Source: Coleofasciculus sp. FACHB-1120 (lineage in GTDB: Bacteria; Cyanobacteriota; Cyanobacteriia; Cyanobacteriales; FACHB-T130). Taken from it: a DNA stretch of 64,000 nucleotides. The stretch covers positions 470,551 through 534,550 of the forward strand of contig NZ_JACJTV010000001.1 of assembly GCF_014698845.1 (NCBI RefSeq), in the 5' to 3' direction. Shown one piece after another: positions 24,944 to 34,133 of this stretch; position 1 is the first letter of the stretch, and each line of letters starts with the position of its first letter. Position numbers and translations under genes: made by a program. The notes under the pieces are model-generated. The model made no database searches and was not told the origin of the DNA. It worked only from the letters and a program-made list of their open reading frames with translations.

Positions 24944-27900
24944 TTACCAAGGATTGCCAATCATCGTGAAAGCTGCCCAGTAATAAGGATGCGTCATCGG
25001 CATATCGCCCCGATTGGCGAGTTCGGGTGGCAGCTTGATGTTTCCTGTGGGAAGGCGCAGTTCGCCTCCCTCCAAGCGTACCTTCCCCTTGAGCATTGCT
25101 ACCTGCGCTTGCCGTAATGCTTCTGACTTGATCGGGGCTGTTTTCAATTGAGCGTAGAAATCCGCCATGAATCCTTGAGTTCCCTCATCACTGACATACC
25201 ATAAACTGGCTACAGATGACTTCACCCCTGCCAGCACTGCTAAGCCACCAAAGCCTAACTCTGCTTGTTCATCGCCCAGCGCGGTGCGACAGGCACTCAG
25301 TACCAACAATTCCACTGCCGGGTCATTCCAGCCCAATTGGCGCAGCTGGTTGAGTCGTAGCTTGGTATCCCATAACTGAATGTAGGAGTTTTCCATCTTC
25401 CCAGGTTTAAATTCGCCATGCGTTGCCAGGTGGATAATTCCATAAGGCTGTTGCTGACGCTGTGCCTTGAGATTTCCTAGAGTAAATTTCTCGTTGAGGA
25501 AAGATTTCCCCGACCACAGCTTTGGAGTGATGATAGATAATTCTATGGGCACGGCTGGTAAAGGATTCAGCTCAGTAAATTTCGACGCGCCCATTGCTAA
25601 AACTTGAGCGTTCTTGATACTCACATAGCGGGTATCGGTGAGGCTGAGACTGGGCATCATGCCGATACTGTAGTTTTCTACCAAGAACTTTTGACCATTG
25701 TGGAGGGCAGCCATTGGGAGCGATCGCAAACCCGTATCCATGATAAATACCAGATTCTGGATACCTCTGGCTTGTAAATCGGCTTCTAAGGGTGCCACCA
25801 TCCACTGATAAAGTTCTTGAGATGGTTCCAGGTAGCCATTGGGTTTTCTGAGGTTGGTGATTTCGCTGCGGAATTTTTTAGCGACTTTGAGAATTTCCTC
25901 GCGTGTTGTCCCCTGCACCCGTTTCCGAATCGGTTGCCCTTTGGCAGTGACGACGATTAATTCGAGTTGGTCATTGTCTTGGGCGGGGGGACTGGTAGAG
26001 GGAGTAGCGGCGGGTTGCGGGGATGCTTGAGTAAGGGCAAAGCCTTGGGGATTGAACTGCCAAAGGATGCCTGATTCTGGCGATGTTGCGGGTAATAGAG
26101 TTTTGTCTGTGGCTGAAGGAGGTGCCGCCGTGGCAGGAACAAAAGCGATGTAGATAACTGCCGGTCTTATCCCAGTCGATTTTTCAATGTTTTGAAGAAT
26201 CTCACGGGCTTCGGTGAGGGTTTTAATCGGAGTATCCGCACTTCCACTAAAATATTGCTCAAACTGGCGCGTGAACTGTTCGTCTAAATCAGCCAACAAG
26301 GTGTCAACTTCCGCGAGATCCAGACTGGCAGACACCGAAAATTGGGGCGTTAGCGTTTCCTGTGGAGGCTTGATTTCCTCTGGCAGGGGACTCGGTGAGG
26401 ATGGTTGATCTGCGGTGATGATTTGAATCTTTCCCTGAGTATAGCTGCCGGGGAAAGAGCCTGAAGCAATTGTATTGCCTGACCCAGTTGTTAATACTCC
26501 GGCTGTGCCGTTATTACTAGCTTTGCCGACAACGAAGGGAACGTCTTTGGAACCGCCTCCGTGGCGCAGGATGATGGCACCTTCACCGGCACCCCCAGCG
26601 GCGGAAATACTTGCTTTTTGCCCATTTTGGTCGGTGAAGGTACCCGTAGCCCGAAACAGACTTTCGGTGGTAATGTCAACGATGCCCCCTTTGCCCCCAG
26701 TTCCGCCTTGGGCATTAATGAAGCTAACTTGAATGTCGTTTTCGGGGTCAAGGGTGACATTGCCAGCATCTCCGAAGCTGGCGCTGGAATTAATTCCCAG
26801 CGTTGTAATGCTGTCAATGGCAGATACAAAAATATTCCCGCCTTTAGTGGTGCCTGAGGCGGTGAGATTTCCGGTGTTTATCGCGGCTGTTTGGCTGATG
26901 AGGGTGATATTTCCGCCAACCCCATTATCAGAGTGAGAGTCGATGTTAGCGGTAGTAAGGTTGTTTTTAGCAGTAAGAGCGATCGCGTCCCCATTTCCCG
27001 TCGTCTTGCTAGTATTGAGCGAACCTGTACTGATACTATTGCTTGCTGTTATTTTAATCCCGGCAGCCGTAATATCTTTTGCAATGACATTGTTGCCGCT
27101 ATTCACGGTCAGACTATCTAGAAAATCACCATTTTCTCCCACTGCATCCTGGAAAGTGACATCACTGCTGGCACTGATGGTTAGGTCGCTAGCATTGCCG
27201 CTATTTGCGAGGATACCGCCAAAGGTAATTGAGCCAGCGCTACTGCTGAGTTCTATGGGGTTTTGAGTAACGAGGGAAACGTCGCCGCCATAGTTTTGAA
27301 TTCCGCTGGTGGTGACATTTCCGCCAATGACGCTACTCCCCTGAATCGTCACGCTAGCTCCATTGATGCTGCCATCCAAGCTAGTGAAGCCACTGGTGTT
27401 AGCAGTTAAGGCTCCAATGGAGGTGCTGTTGCCTACTGCATCAGCGATTTCAATGCTGCCCGTACCGGCAGTTAGGGTGAGATTTTGACCGCCTGCGCCC
27501 GTTCCGTTTGTCTTGCCACTGAGATCAATATCACCACCCCCTTGAGCGCCGGTACTGAGGGTGATGTCTTTACCCAGAAGCGTATCGCCTTTGATAGTAA
27601 TGTTTTGATCGGCGGTAGTGATATCTGCGTTGAGAGTGGTTAATCCAGCATTGAGGGTAATGGAGGCGTCCCCTGTGCCTGTAATCGTGCCATTAACCGC
27701 CACTGAGCCAGAGGGGGCTTGAATGGTGAGAGGATCTTTGAAGGTGACACCCGCACTGTCGATCGTAATGGCACCACTGCCGTCAAGTCGTCCAATCGTA
27801 ATCGCGCTAAAGCCATCTTGCAATTGTCCCAACTTTGCCGCCGTCAGATTCAAACTATCGGTTACAGGAGTCGCATTCCCAACCTGAATATTTTTCGATG

Positions 27901-30900
27901 CCGTTGCGGGTGCCAGTCCAATTTGGTATCCTGCACCGCTGACAACCCCATTAAAGTCAATCTCGTCTGCGGTTAGGGTTGCATTGTTATTCAACGTCAC
28001 GGGAGTGTTGAAACTGATGGTGCTGCCGCTAGTTGTGGTAACGTTACCGTTCAGAATCGCTTTGGAAGCAGTATTAACCGTCAAGTTGCCGATGGGCGTA
28101 ATGTCCCCAATCGCGCCACCGAATGTCACGTCAGAATTACCTGAACTCAAGGTCAAGTTTTGACCGCCTGCACCCGTGCCATTGACCGTTCCAGTGATGG
28201 TGATGGGTTTTAATCCCGCACCATTATCTGTATTCAGAATAACATCATTACCTAGTAATAGATTGCCTTCAATCGAGATGAGTCTTCCCAAGGTGTTGAT
28301 GTCTGCGTTCAGAGTTGTGGTTGGTGCAATCAGTTTTACAAAACCGCTGCTGTTGGTAATCGAGCCGTTGACTGCGATCCCATTCTGCGTTTGCATCGTC
28401 ACTGCGCTGGGGAACAGGATGCCCCCAGAATCGACGGTGATAGTGCCGGTAGCGTTGGCTCCTCCGATTCTGAAGGGTCTCGTGAGGGTGGGCTGAAAGG
28501 CGTTAAAATCGCTCGTTGTTAGGCTCAAAGAGCCTGGTACATTGTATGCTCCGCCAATTTGAATATTGCGGTTCGCTGTTGCAGGTGCGAGAACGATCTC
28601 ACCTGCTGTCGTACCAAAAGTGTCAACAACTGACCCAACTCCCCCGTTAAAGTCAATCTCATCTGCTGTCAGCGTCATGGTTCCGGGAGCATTCAACGTC
28701 ACCCCCCCATTGTTGAAGCTAATGGTGCTGCCACTGCTTGTAGTAACGCTGCCGTTTAAAGTGACATTTGAGGCACTATTAACAGTCAGGTTGCCGATGG
28801 GGGTAAGGTTGCCCACTGCGTTCCCAAATGTAATGTCACCCGTGTCTGCATTCAGCGTCAGGTTTTGACCGCCTGCACCCGTGCCATTGACTGTTCCGGT
28901 GATTTCGATGTCACCGTCCCCATAACCAGTTCCACCGATTGTGGTAAATGTGGTGTTGTTGCTGAGCAAGACATCGCCAGTGAGGGTGATATCGTATCCG
29001 GAACCATAAGCACCCCCAGAGGAATTGAGATTGCCTCCAATTGCGATCTTGCCACCTGCACTTGTTATTAGGTCAATATTTCCACCATTAAAAAAAGTAG
29101 AGCTGGCGTTGAGGGGGCCTGTGGTAATGTTGCCAGTAGCATCAATGTTGATATTCCCGCCTTGAGTGGTAATGGTAGTAGCGCTACTGTTAAAAGTGTT
29201 GCTCAGGCTACTGAAGTCACCGCGACCCGTGTTAATGGGAGCATTAATTGTTACATTGTTAGCTCGACTGTCCGCACCTCCTTGACCTCGAAGCACTACA
29301 TTCAGTCCAGAGCCAGTGCCGGTGATTGAGCCATTGAGGGTAATGTTATTGGCTGCTTCCAGGGTGAGAGTGACAGTACCAGAAAAATATCCTGCGCCAA
29401 TATTTACCCCAGGCAGCAGAGTAATGTCACCCGCCTGACTACCTGTAGTTCCCGTCGTGATAGTGACGTTGGTTCCTCCATTTAGCGAACTCTCAATAGT
29501 TGCCTTATTAACTACTGCGTCATCACCAGTGGGAGTGAAAATATTTTCAGGAAATCCTTCATTAAAAATACCGTTACTGGTAGGAGCTGCGTCAATGGTA
29601 ACGTTACGAGGATCAAGCAGCCAGGTGCCGGGAAGACCTTTAGGGGCACTCGCATCTGCTGCTTTGGTGACATCTAGGGAGACTTTGCCGGAAGTTTCGA
29701 TAAATCCGCCGTTACCTCCTTGAGCGCCGCCACGGGCGGTAATGGTGCCATAAGTACGGGTGGCTTGATCTGACCAAACAATTACTTTACCGCCATTGCC
29801 ATTGGTAATGGCATCGGCATTGAGTGTCACATCTGCGCCGACAAAGGTGAAAGTAGCATTGGGTACGCTGCCTTTGCCCAGATAATCTCCGCCAATCAAT
29901 ACTTTACCGCCGCCTGCATCTCCGGAGGCATTAACGCTGGCGTTTCCGACTAAACCAACTTGATTACCTAATACAGCGATCGCACCGCCCACTTTACTGG
30001 CTTGGGTGTTGGAGGCATCCAGCTTACCTGAGACAATTGCAGTTCCCGGTTCTGTGGGAATGGTAATCCCCGATCCGCTTAGCACCACTTGTCCGGCGCT
30101 ATTAACGGTCATTTTGGTGGCATTAGCGACATCTCCACCTGCTAGTAATTGCGGTAGGGAGGGGGGATTGGGTAGCTGGGCGTTGAAGGTGGAGGGTAAG
30201 GCGGATGGCTGAATTTCTAAACTCAGCACGTTTCCCGCTTGCGATATCTGCACCGTCTTCTTGCCCGGTACGGCGGCTACGGTGATATTACCGCCTGGTG
30301 CTTTGAGTTGTCCGGTGTTAATGACGGTACCGCCGATGAGAGTGAGATTTTTTCCCTCTCCCACGGCTAAATTCCCAGCATTGATAATGCTACCCGGTTG
30401 GGATGTCGTAAAGGCAAAGAGATTGGGTGTGCCTACTAAGGCAGCATAATTGTTCGGATCAAAGGCATTGAACCAATTGCCACCAATTCCAATTCCTGTG
30501 GCGGTAGTGGCGGTAAAGCTTCCGGGGACGTTCAAGCTGGCACCCGAACCAAACACAATGCCAGCCGGGTTCATCAAGTATAAGTTAGTGGAGTTGCTGC
30601 CGGAAACTTGGATTAGTCCGTTGATGATAGAGGCGTTGCCACCCGTGACGCGACCCAGGATATTGTGAATGGATGGATTAGAAAGAAAGTTGGCAATTTG
30701 ATTCTGTTCCAAGCCAAATTTGTTGAAGCTGTGGAAGAGATTTCCCCCATCGGCTGAAAGTTTTCCACCAGTAATATTAAATTGATTGCCAGAAGTAGTG
30801 ACGTTGGTGTTGGTGCCATCAGGTGCGGTGGTAATCGATTGTGCCTGGGCGAAAGTTGGAAAAAGGCTACAGGTGAGGGCGAGAAGACAAGAGGCGATGT

Positions 30901-31732
30901 TTTTGGCAATCGGTAATCGAGAATTGATAATTGAGAATTGGTAATCGAAAATTGATTGCTTTTTGCGAACTAATAAAACTTTGTAGTTGAAAGGGAAATG
31001 GCTGAGGATGTGCAGTTTTACAAAGAAGCGATCGCTTAATCCTCTTCTTTGCAGTGCCCGCGCGATCGCTTTGCAGGAGTTTTTCGCCTGCTGCTTGGTG
31101 TAGGTGTGGGAGTCACTCGCCTGATGGCAACGATAGTAGTAAAGTGGCTTGTTAATATGCCGTACTTCGGCAACTTCTGACAGCTTCAGGCACAGATCGT
31201 AATCTTCAACGTAGTCGAAGGACTCTTCGATTCCCCCCACTTGGTCGAAGAAACTGCGACGCATCAACCGGAAGTGAAAGGTCATGAAATCGAGCAAAAG
31301 CCGCTCTTTGGAGTAGGGGATGCGACAGCGCTTCCCGTAGTCGATGACTTTGCCGCTTTGGTCGATGTCGATGTAGTCAGTGTAGACAAAACCTACCTCC
31401 GGGTTCGCCTCCAGCACGGTTGCTGTCTCTTGCACTGCTGTAGGGGCAAGCAAATCGTCGCTATCTACCAAACCGATGTAGGTGCCGGTGGTTTGCGCGA
31501 TCGCTGCTTGCAAGGCGCTGACTCGCCCTTGATGTTCTGCCGCAACTACCCGAACTCTGCGATCGCGGGCTTCGTAGTCACGGGCAATTTCTACGGTTCT
31601 ATCTGTAGAACCGTCATCCCACACCAGTAGCTCAAAGTCTTGCCTAGTCTGCGCCAGAATACTTTCAATCGTGGCAGCGAGATAATGCTCCCGGTTGTAT
31701 GCCGTGATGACTAGGGAAATGGGTAAAAGCAT
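24944..31732 (-). CDS. GT2 glycosyltransferase fused in frame to a TPS exoprotein with CHAT domain
   Basis: One uninterrupted 2262-codon frame. Residues 1-245 are a complete GT2 domain: ISLVITAYNREHYLAATIES, WDDGS at 38-42, DSDD at 90-93, EDYDL at 176-180. Residues ~256-275 are a translated dispersed repeat (DYQFSIINSRLPI). Residues 274-298 look like a Sec signal peptide ending FAQAQ. Then follows a TPS domain (FHSFNKFGLEQNQIANF, NLYLMNPAGIVFGSGASLNV), a ~1400-residue beta-helix/adhesin region, and a CHAT domain with His2105 (HLATHGEF) and Cys2148 (LSACRTALGD), ending TMIGNPW. I find no ATG, GTG or TTG in frame between residue ~205 and the signal peptide, so the TPS part cannot easily be started on its own. 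Either a real fusion, loss of the GT2 stop codon, or an assembly artefact. Confidence 0.85.
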   Translation of the reverse strand: MLLPISLVITAYNREHYLAATIESILAQTRQDFELLVWDDGSTDRTVEIARDYEARDRRVRVVAAEHQGRVSALQAAIAQTTGTYIGLVDSDDLLAPTAVQETATVLEANPEVGFVYTDYIDIDQSGKVIDYGKRCRIPYSKERLLLDFMTFHFRLMRRSFFDQVGGIEESFDYVEDYDLCLKLSEVAEVRHINKPLYYYRCHQASDSHTYTKQQAKNSCKAIARALQRRGLSDRFFVKLHILSHFPFNYKVLLVRKKQSIFDYQFSIINSRLPIAKNIASCLLALTCSLFPTFAQAQSITTAPDGTNTNVTTSGNQFNITGGKLSADGGNLFHSFNKFGLEQNQIANFLSNPSIHNILGRVTGGNASIINGLIQVSGSNSTNLYLMNPAGIVFGSGASLNVPGSFTATTATGIGIGGNWFNAFDPNNYAALVGTPNLFAFTTSQPGSIINAGNLAVGEGKNLTLIGGTVINTGQLKAPGGNITVAAVPGKKTVQISQAGNVLSLEIQPSALPSTFNAQLPNPPSLPQLLAGGDVANATKMTVNSAGQVVLSGSGITIPTEPGTAIVSGKLDASNTQASKVGGAIAVLGNQVGLVGNASVNASGDAGGGKVLIGGDYLGKGSVPNATFTFVGADVTLNADAITNGNGGKVIVWSDQATRTYGTITARGGAQGGNGGFIETSGKVSLDVTKAADASAPKGLPGTWLLDPRNVTIDAAPTSNGIFNEGFPENIFTPTGDDAVVNKATIESSLNGGTNVTITTGTTGSQAGDITLLPGVNIGAGYFSGTVTLTLEAANNITLNGSITGTGSGLNVVLRGQGGADSRANNVTINAPINTGRGDFSSLSNTFNSSATTITTQGGNINIDATGNITTGPLNASSTFFNGGNIDLITSAGGKIAIGGNLNSSGGAYGSGYDITLTGDVLLSNNTTFTTIGGTGYGDGDIEITGTVNGTGAGGQNLTLNADTGDITFGNAVGNLTPIGNLTVNSASNVTLNGSVTTSSGSTISFNNGGVTLNAPGTMTLTADEIDFNGGVGSVVDTFGTTAGEIVLAPATANRNIQIGGAYNVPGSLSLTTSDFNAFQPTLTRPFRIGGANATGTITVDSGGILFPSAVTMQTQNGIAVNGSITNSSGFVKLIAPTTTLNADINTLGRLISIEGNLLLGNDVILNTDNGAGLKPITITGTVNGTGAGGQNLTLSSGNSDVTFGGAIGDITPIGNLTVNTASKAILNGNVTTTSGSTISFNTPVTLNNNATLTADEIDFNGVVSGAGYQIGLAPATASKNIQVGNATPVTDSLNLTAAKLGQLQDGFSAITIGRLDGSGAITIDSAGVTFKDPLTIQAPSGSVAVNGTITGTGDASITLNAGLTTLNADITTADQNITIKGDTLLGKDITLSTGAQGGGDIDLSGKTNGTGAGGQNLTLTAGTGSIEIADAVGNSTSIGALTANTSGFTSLDGSINGASVTIQGSSVIGGNVTTSGIQNYGGDVSLVTQNPIELSSSAGSITFGGILANSGNASDLTISASSDVTFQDAVGENGDFLDSLTVNSGNNVIAKDITAAGIKITASNSISTGSLNTSKTTGNGDAIALTAKNNLTTANIDSHSDNGVGGNITLISQTAAINTGNLTASGTTKGGNIFVSAIDSITTLGINSSASFGDAGNVTLDPENDIQVSFINAQGGTGGKGGIVDITTESLFRATGTFTDQNGQKASISAAGGAGEGAIILRHGGGSKDVPFVVGKASNNGTAGVLTTGSGNTIASGSFPGSYTQGKIQIITADQPSSPSPLPEEIKPPQETLTPQFSVSASLDLAEVDTLLADLDEQFTRQFEQYFSGSADTPIKTLTEAREILQNIEKSTGIRPAVIYIAFVPATAAPPSATDKTLLPATSPESGILWQFNPQGFALTQASPQPAATPSTSPPAQDNDQLELIVVTAKGQPIRKRVQGTTREEILKVAKKFRSEITNLRKPNGYLEPSQELYQWMVAPLEADLQARGIQNLVFIMDTGLRSLPMAALHNGQKFLVENYSIGMMPSLSLTDTRYVSIKNAQVLAMGASKFTELNPLPAVPIELSIITPKLWSGKSFLNEKFTLGNLKAQRQQQPYGIIHLATHGEFKPGKMENSYIQLWDTKLRLNQLRQLGWNDPAVELLVLSACRTALGDEQAELGFGGLAVLAGVKSSVASLWYVSDEGTQGFMADFYAQLKTAPIKSEALRQAQVAMLKGKVRLEGGELRLPTGNIKLPPELANRGDMPMTHPYYWAAFTMIGNPW
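30912..30955. repeat. Dispersed repeat at the GT2/TPS junction
   Basis: GGTAATCGAGAATTGA (30912-30927) recurs with one change at 30940-30955, with TAATTGAGAATT between. This AATTGAGAATT-type sequence is typical intergenic repeat material; here it is stop-free and joins the two reading frames. Confidence 0.75.
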
Positions 31733-31923
31733 GGGAAGACTCCGGAGGTGTTAACTCTCGTTGCCGAAAGTTGTGCGAGTGCTAACTAAATTATTTTATT
31801 TTCTAGAATACTCCTATGGATAGTTGCATTGGTGAAATTATTGATATCATCCCTCGTGGAGATTTACCTCACCTCTTCCTCCGAGCGGTTGAAATCACAC
31901 AGCGACAGCAAGCACACAAACAA

Positions 31924-31942
31924 AACCTGCCGAGAGCAGGTT
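31924..31942 (-). terminator. Probable terminator of the double CobO gene
   Basis: AACCTGC-CGAGA-GCAGGTT, a seven-base perfect stem; on the minus strand the stem is followed by a T-rich stretch (TTGTTTGTGTG). It lies 34 bases past the stop codon. Confidence 0.55.
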
Positions 31943-31975
31943 ACAGCAGGTTCCATTTGATCGCTCGCTGAAACT

Positions 31976-33130
31976 CTAAAAATCTACGCCACGCTTCAAG
32001 TCCACACCTCTGTCAGCGTAATGCTTATGACAAATCATCTCTGAATGGACGCTGGCAAGGTCAAAATACGCCGGACGATTTAGACAACGCCCCGTGATAA
32101 TCACTTCCGTGTCGCGGGGTTTGCGTAGCAGTGCGTCTACGATGGGTTGTTGATCCAACAGTTCTAAGTCAACGGTGGGATTGAGTTCGTCCAAGATAAT
32201 CGTTTTATAAAGCCCAGACGCGATCGCTGCCCTAGCAATTTCCCAACCGCGTTCAGCTTCCACATAGTCTAGCTCTTGCTGTTGTCCGCGCCAGACAATC
32301 GCATCTTGTCCGCAGCGCTGATGATCGACTAAGTTCGGGTAACTTTGTTGCAAAGCTGCGATCGCAGCATCCTCCGTATATCCAGTCCCGCCTTTGAGCC
32401 ACTGCATAATTAGCACTCGGTGCGACTGATCCTGACTAATCCCGCGCCCAATCGCCTGCAATGCTTTACCCAATGCACTGGTAGACTTGCCTTTACCGGC
32501 ACCCGTATAGATTTCTATTCCCTGTAAAGGCAGGAGAACTCCGTCCCGACCTTCAGTAATCGGATGGTGCGGCTTCATCTCCGAGTGCAAATCCGCAATT
32601 TCTAGCAGTTGTTGGGGGGCAGCCCGACCTGTAACAATTACTTCCAACTCCTGCGGTTTGTGCTTGAGCGTCTGAACCACTTCCTCAACTGGCAATAAAC
32701 CCAAGTTCAGTAACGGGTTCAGTTCGTCCAGAACTAGGACAGAATAGAGGTCAGATGCGATCGCGCCTTTTGCCACATCCCAACCGCGCTGCGCTTCCTG
32801 TCGGTCAAAGCGGGTAATTTCCTCCACTCCAAAAAATTCTGACCGACCTGTGCGAACTTGGTCAATCAAGTGAGGGAAGCCCTGTTGTAAGGCTGCGATC
32901 GCTCCATCTTCATCGTAGGAGCGTCCCGGTCCTTTGAGAAACCGCAACAGCAGCACTCTCGTTGCTGAATCAGTATTAATTCCTAGTCCAATTGAGCGTA
33001 ACACCACGCCCAGCGCCGCCTGGGATTTTCCCTTCCCCGCCCCGTCATAAACATGAATTTGACCGACGAGACGCTCAGAACGCACTTGAGCCGTGCGAAT
33101 GCCGATCCCCATTCTACTCATAATTCTCAT
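31976..33130 (-). CDS. Tandem-domain Cob(I)yrinic acid a,c-diamide adenosyltransferase (CobO/BtuR x2)
   Basis: 384 residues made of two homologous CobO/BtuR domains. Each has its own P-loop: GAGKGKS at 30-36 (HVYDGAGKGKSQAALG) and at 210-216 (EIYTGAGKGKSTSALG). Each also repeats RVLLLRFLKGPG/RVLIMQWLKGGTGY, AIAALQQ, GWDVAKGAIAS/GWEIARAAIAS, LDELNP and VIVTGR. The family transfers the adenosyl group of ATP to cob(I)alamin precursors in B12 synthesis or salvage; normal members are ~200 residues, so this is an internal gene duplication and fusion. Both P-loops are intact, so both halves may be active. No other cobalamin genes adjoin it. Several closely spaced ATGs leave the exact start open. Confidence 0.9.
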   Translation of the reverse strand: MRIMSRMGIGIRTAQVRSERLVGQIHVYDGAGKGKSQAALGVVLRSIGLGINTDSATRVLLLRFLKGPGRSYDEDGAIAALQQGFPHLIDQVRTGRSEFFGVEEITRFDRQEAQRGWDVAKGAIASDLYSVLVLDELNPLLNLGLLPVEEVVQTLKHKPQELEVIVTGRAAPQQLLEIADLHSEMKPHHPITEGRDGVLLPLQGIEIYTGAGKGKSTSALGKALQAIGRGISQDQSHRVLIMQWLKGGTGYTEDAAIAALQQSYPNLVDHQRCGQDAIVWRGQQQELDYVEAERGWEIARAAIASGLYKTIILDELNPTVDLELLDQQPIVDALLRKPRDTEVIITGRCLNRPAYFDLASVHSEMICHKHYADRGVDLKRGVDF

Positions 33131-33488
33131 GAATCTTAGCTGTCACAAACTGTTAACAATAGCAGCTTAGAAGGGTAAAGTGAAAAGAATTAACAGTCGC
33201 CGTTCCCTAAAGCTAAAGTGGAGACTGGGAATGGGTCGTAGGGGATAGGGAGTCAATTGTCTATCGTTCACTTGTTAGTTGTTTTTTCGCTTCTCCTGAG
33301 CCATAACCCGCAAGCGACTACTCCCGGTTCTATTTATTTAGGAATATTTCAAATATGCTTTATTTATCTAAAAAACCCGTGGGTTTCCTCAAATCGTTAG
33401 GAGAATAAGAATGGAAGGGCAACCCGCCCTAACCCCGGTCAAAACGAACGTCAAAATTTAATTAACCAGGTGTCAGAGAGACAACCTT
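33131..33488. other. Promoter region of the fra genes
   Basis: About 360 bases between divergent genes. No ORF or strong hairpin that I trust; it must hold the fraC promoter. Confidence 0.35.
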
Positions 33489-34025
33489 ATGCTTTCCAAT
33501 GTTTTCCCGCTCCAAGCAATTTTATTTCAATTTTTATTTTTGCTGATTGCGATCGCGATTGAATCCTTCATTTTATACCGGCGATTAAATCTTAGTCGTA
33601 AAAGAAGCATTGACTATGCCATTTCGATTAATTTACTTTCAACCATTCTGGGTTGGATAGTGTTCTTTTACATACATCCTTGGCTTCCCCGGTCGCTGAA
33701 ATCTCAGTTAATGAGTTACATCTTTTTTGACCGTTTCTTTTCATTTGCTCAGTCACCCAATATTGTGACAGAGCTAATCTTAAGCAGTTTTGTTGCCTTC
33801 TTTGCCACCTTTATCGTTAAATTGAAAGGATTGGAAATTTTACAACTGTTACTAGAAGTGCCAACTCATGTGGAAAGAGCAAAAACAGATAAGTCTAACC
33901 CTCGCTCTTTTCGGCTACTGGCTTTCAACTCCGATATTCTTTTAATTAACGCCGTTTTTCAGGCCAACATTTACAGTTTCGCCGCAATTACAATCATGTT
34001 ATTTATTCGGACTAGATTTAGTTAA
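33489..34025 (+). CDS. fraC: Filament integrity protein FraC
   Basis: 178 residues, an integral membrane protein with about four to five hydrophobic segments (AILFQFLFLLIAIAIESFIL, INLLSTILGWIVFFYIHPW, ELILSSFVAFFATFIV, and a C-terminal segment AAITIMLF). The IESFIL--RL---RKRSI-YAI--N motif and the gene order fraC-fraD-fraE match the locus known from Anabaena, where FraC localises to intercellular septa and is needed for filament integrity and molecular exchange through septal junctions. It is first in the set; fraD follows after about 110 bases. This strongly implies a multicellular, trichome-forming organism. Confidence 0.88.
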   Translation: MLSNVFPLQAILFQFLFLLIAIAIESFILYRRLNLSRKRSIDYAISINLLSTILGWIVFFYIHPWLPRSLKSQLMSYIFFDRFFSFAQSPNIVTELILSSFVAFFATFIVKLKGLEILQLLLEVPTHVERAKTDKSNPRSFRLLAFNSDILLINAVFQANIYSFAAITIMLFIRTRFS

Positions 34026-34133
34026 TCGCTAATCGTCTTCAACCATTTGGCTTGCTTTCAAATAAGCACTTATTTATCAGATCGTCGCGAAGTCATCAAT
34101 CTAAGTCTAATTGAATAAGGATTTTTAGCGAAT

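Noticed and set aside
26475..29723. Many plus-strand ORFs of 60-110 codons across the TPS-CHAT gene
   Set aside because: They are antisense shadows of the repetitive beta-helix region, whose base composition suppresses stops on the other strand.
31925..31975. Cobalamin riboswitch next to CobO
   Set aside because: The hairpin is downstream of the gene and lacks the B12-box; it fits a terminator.
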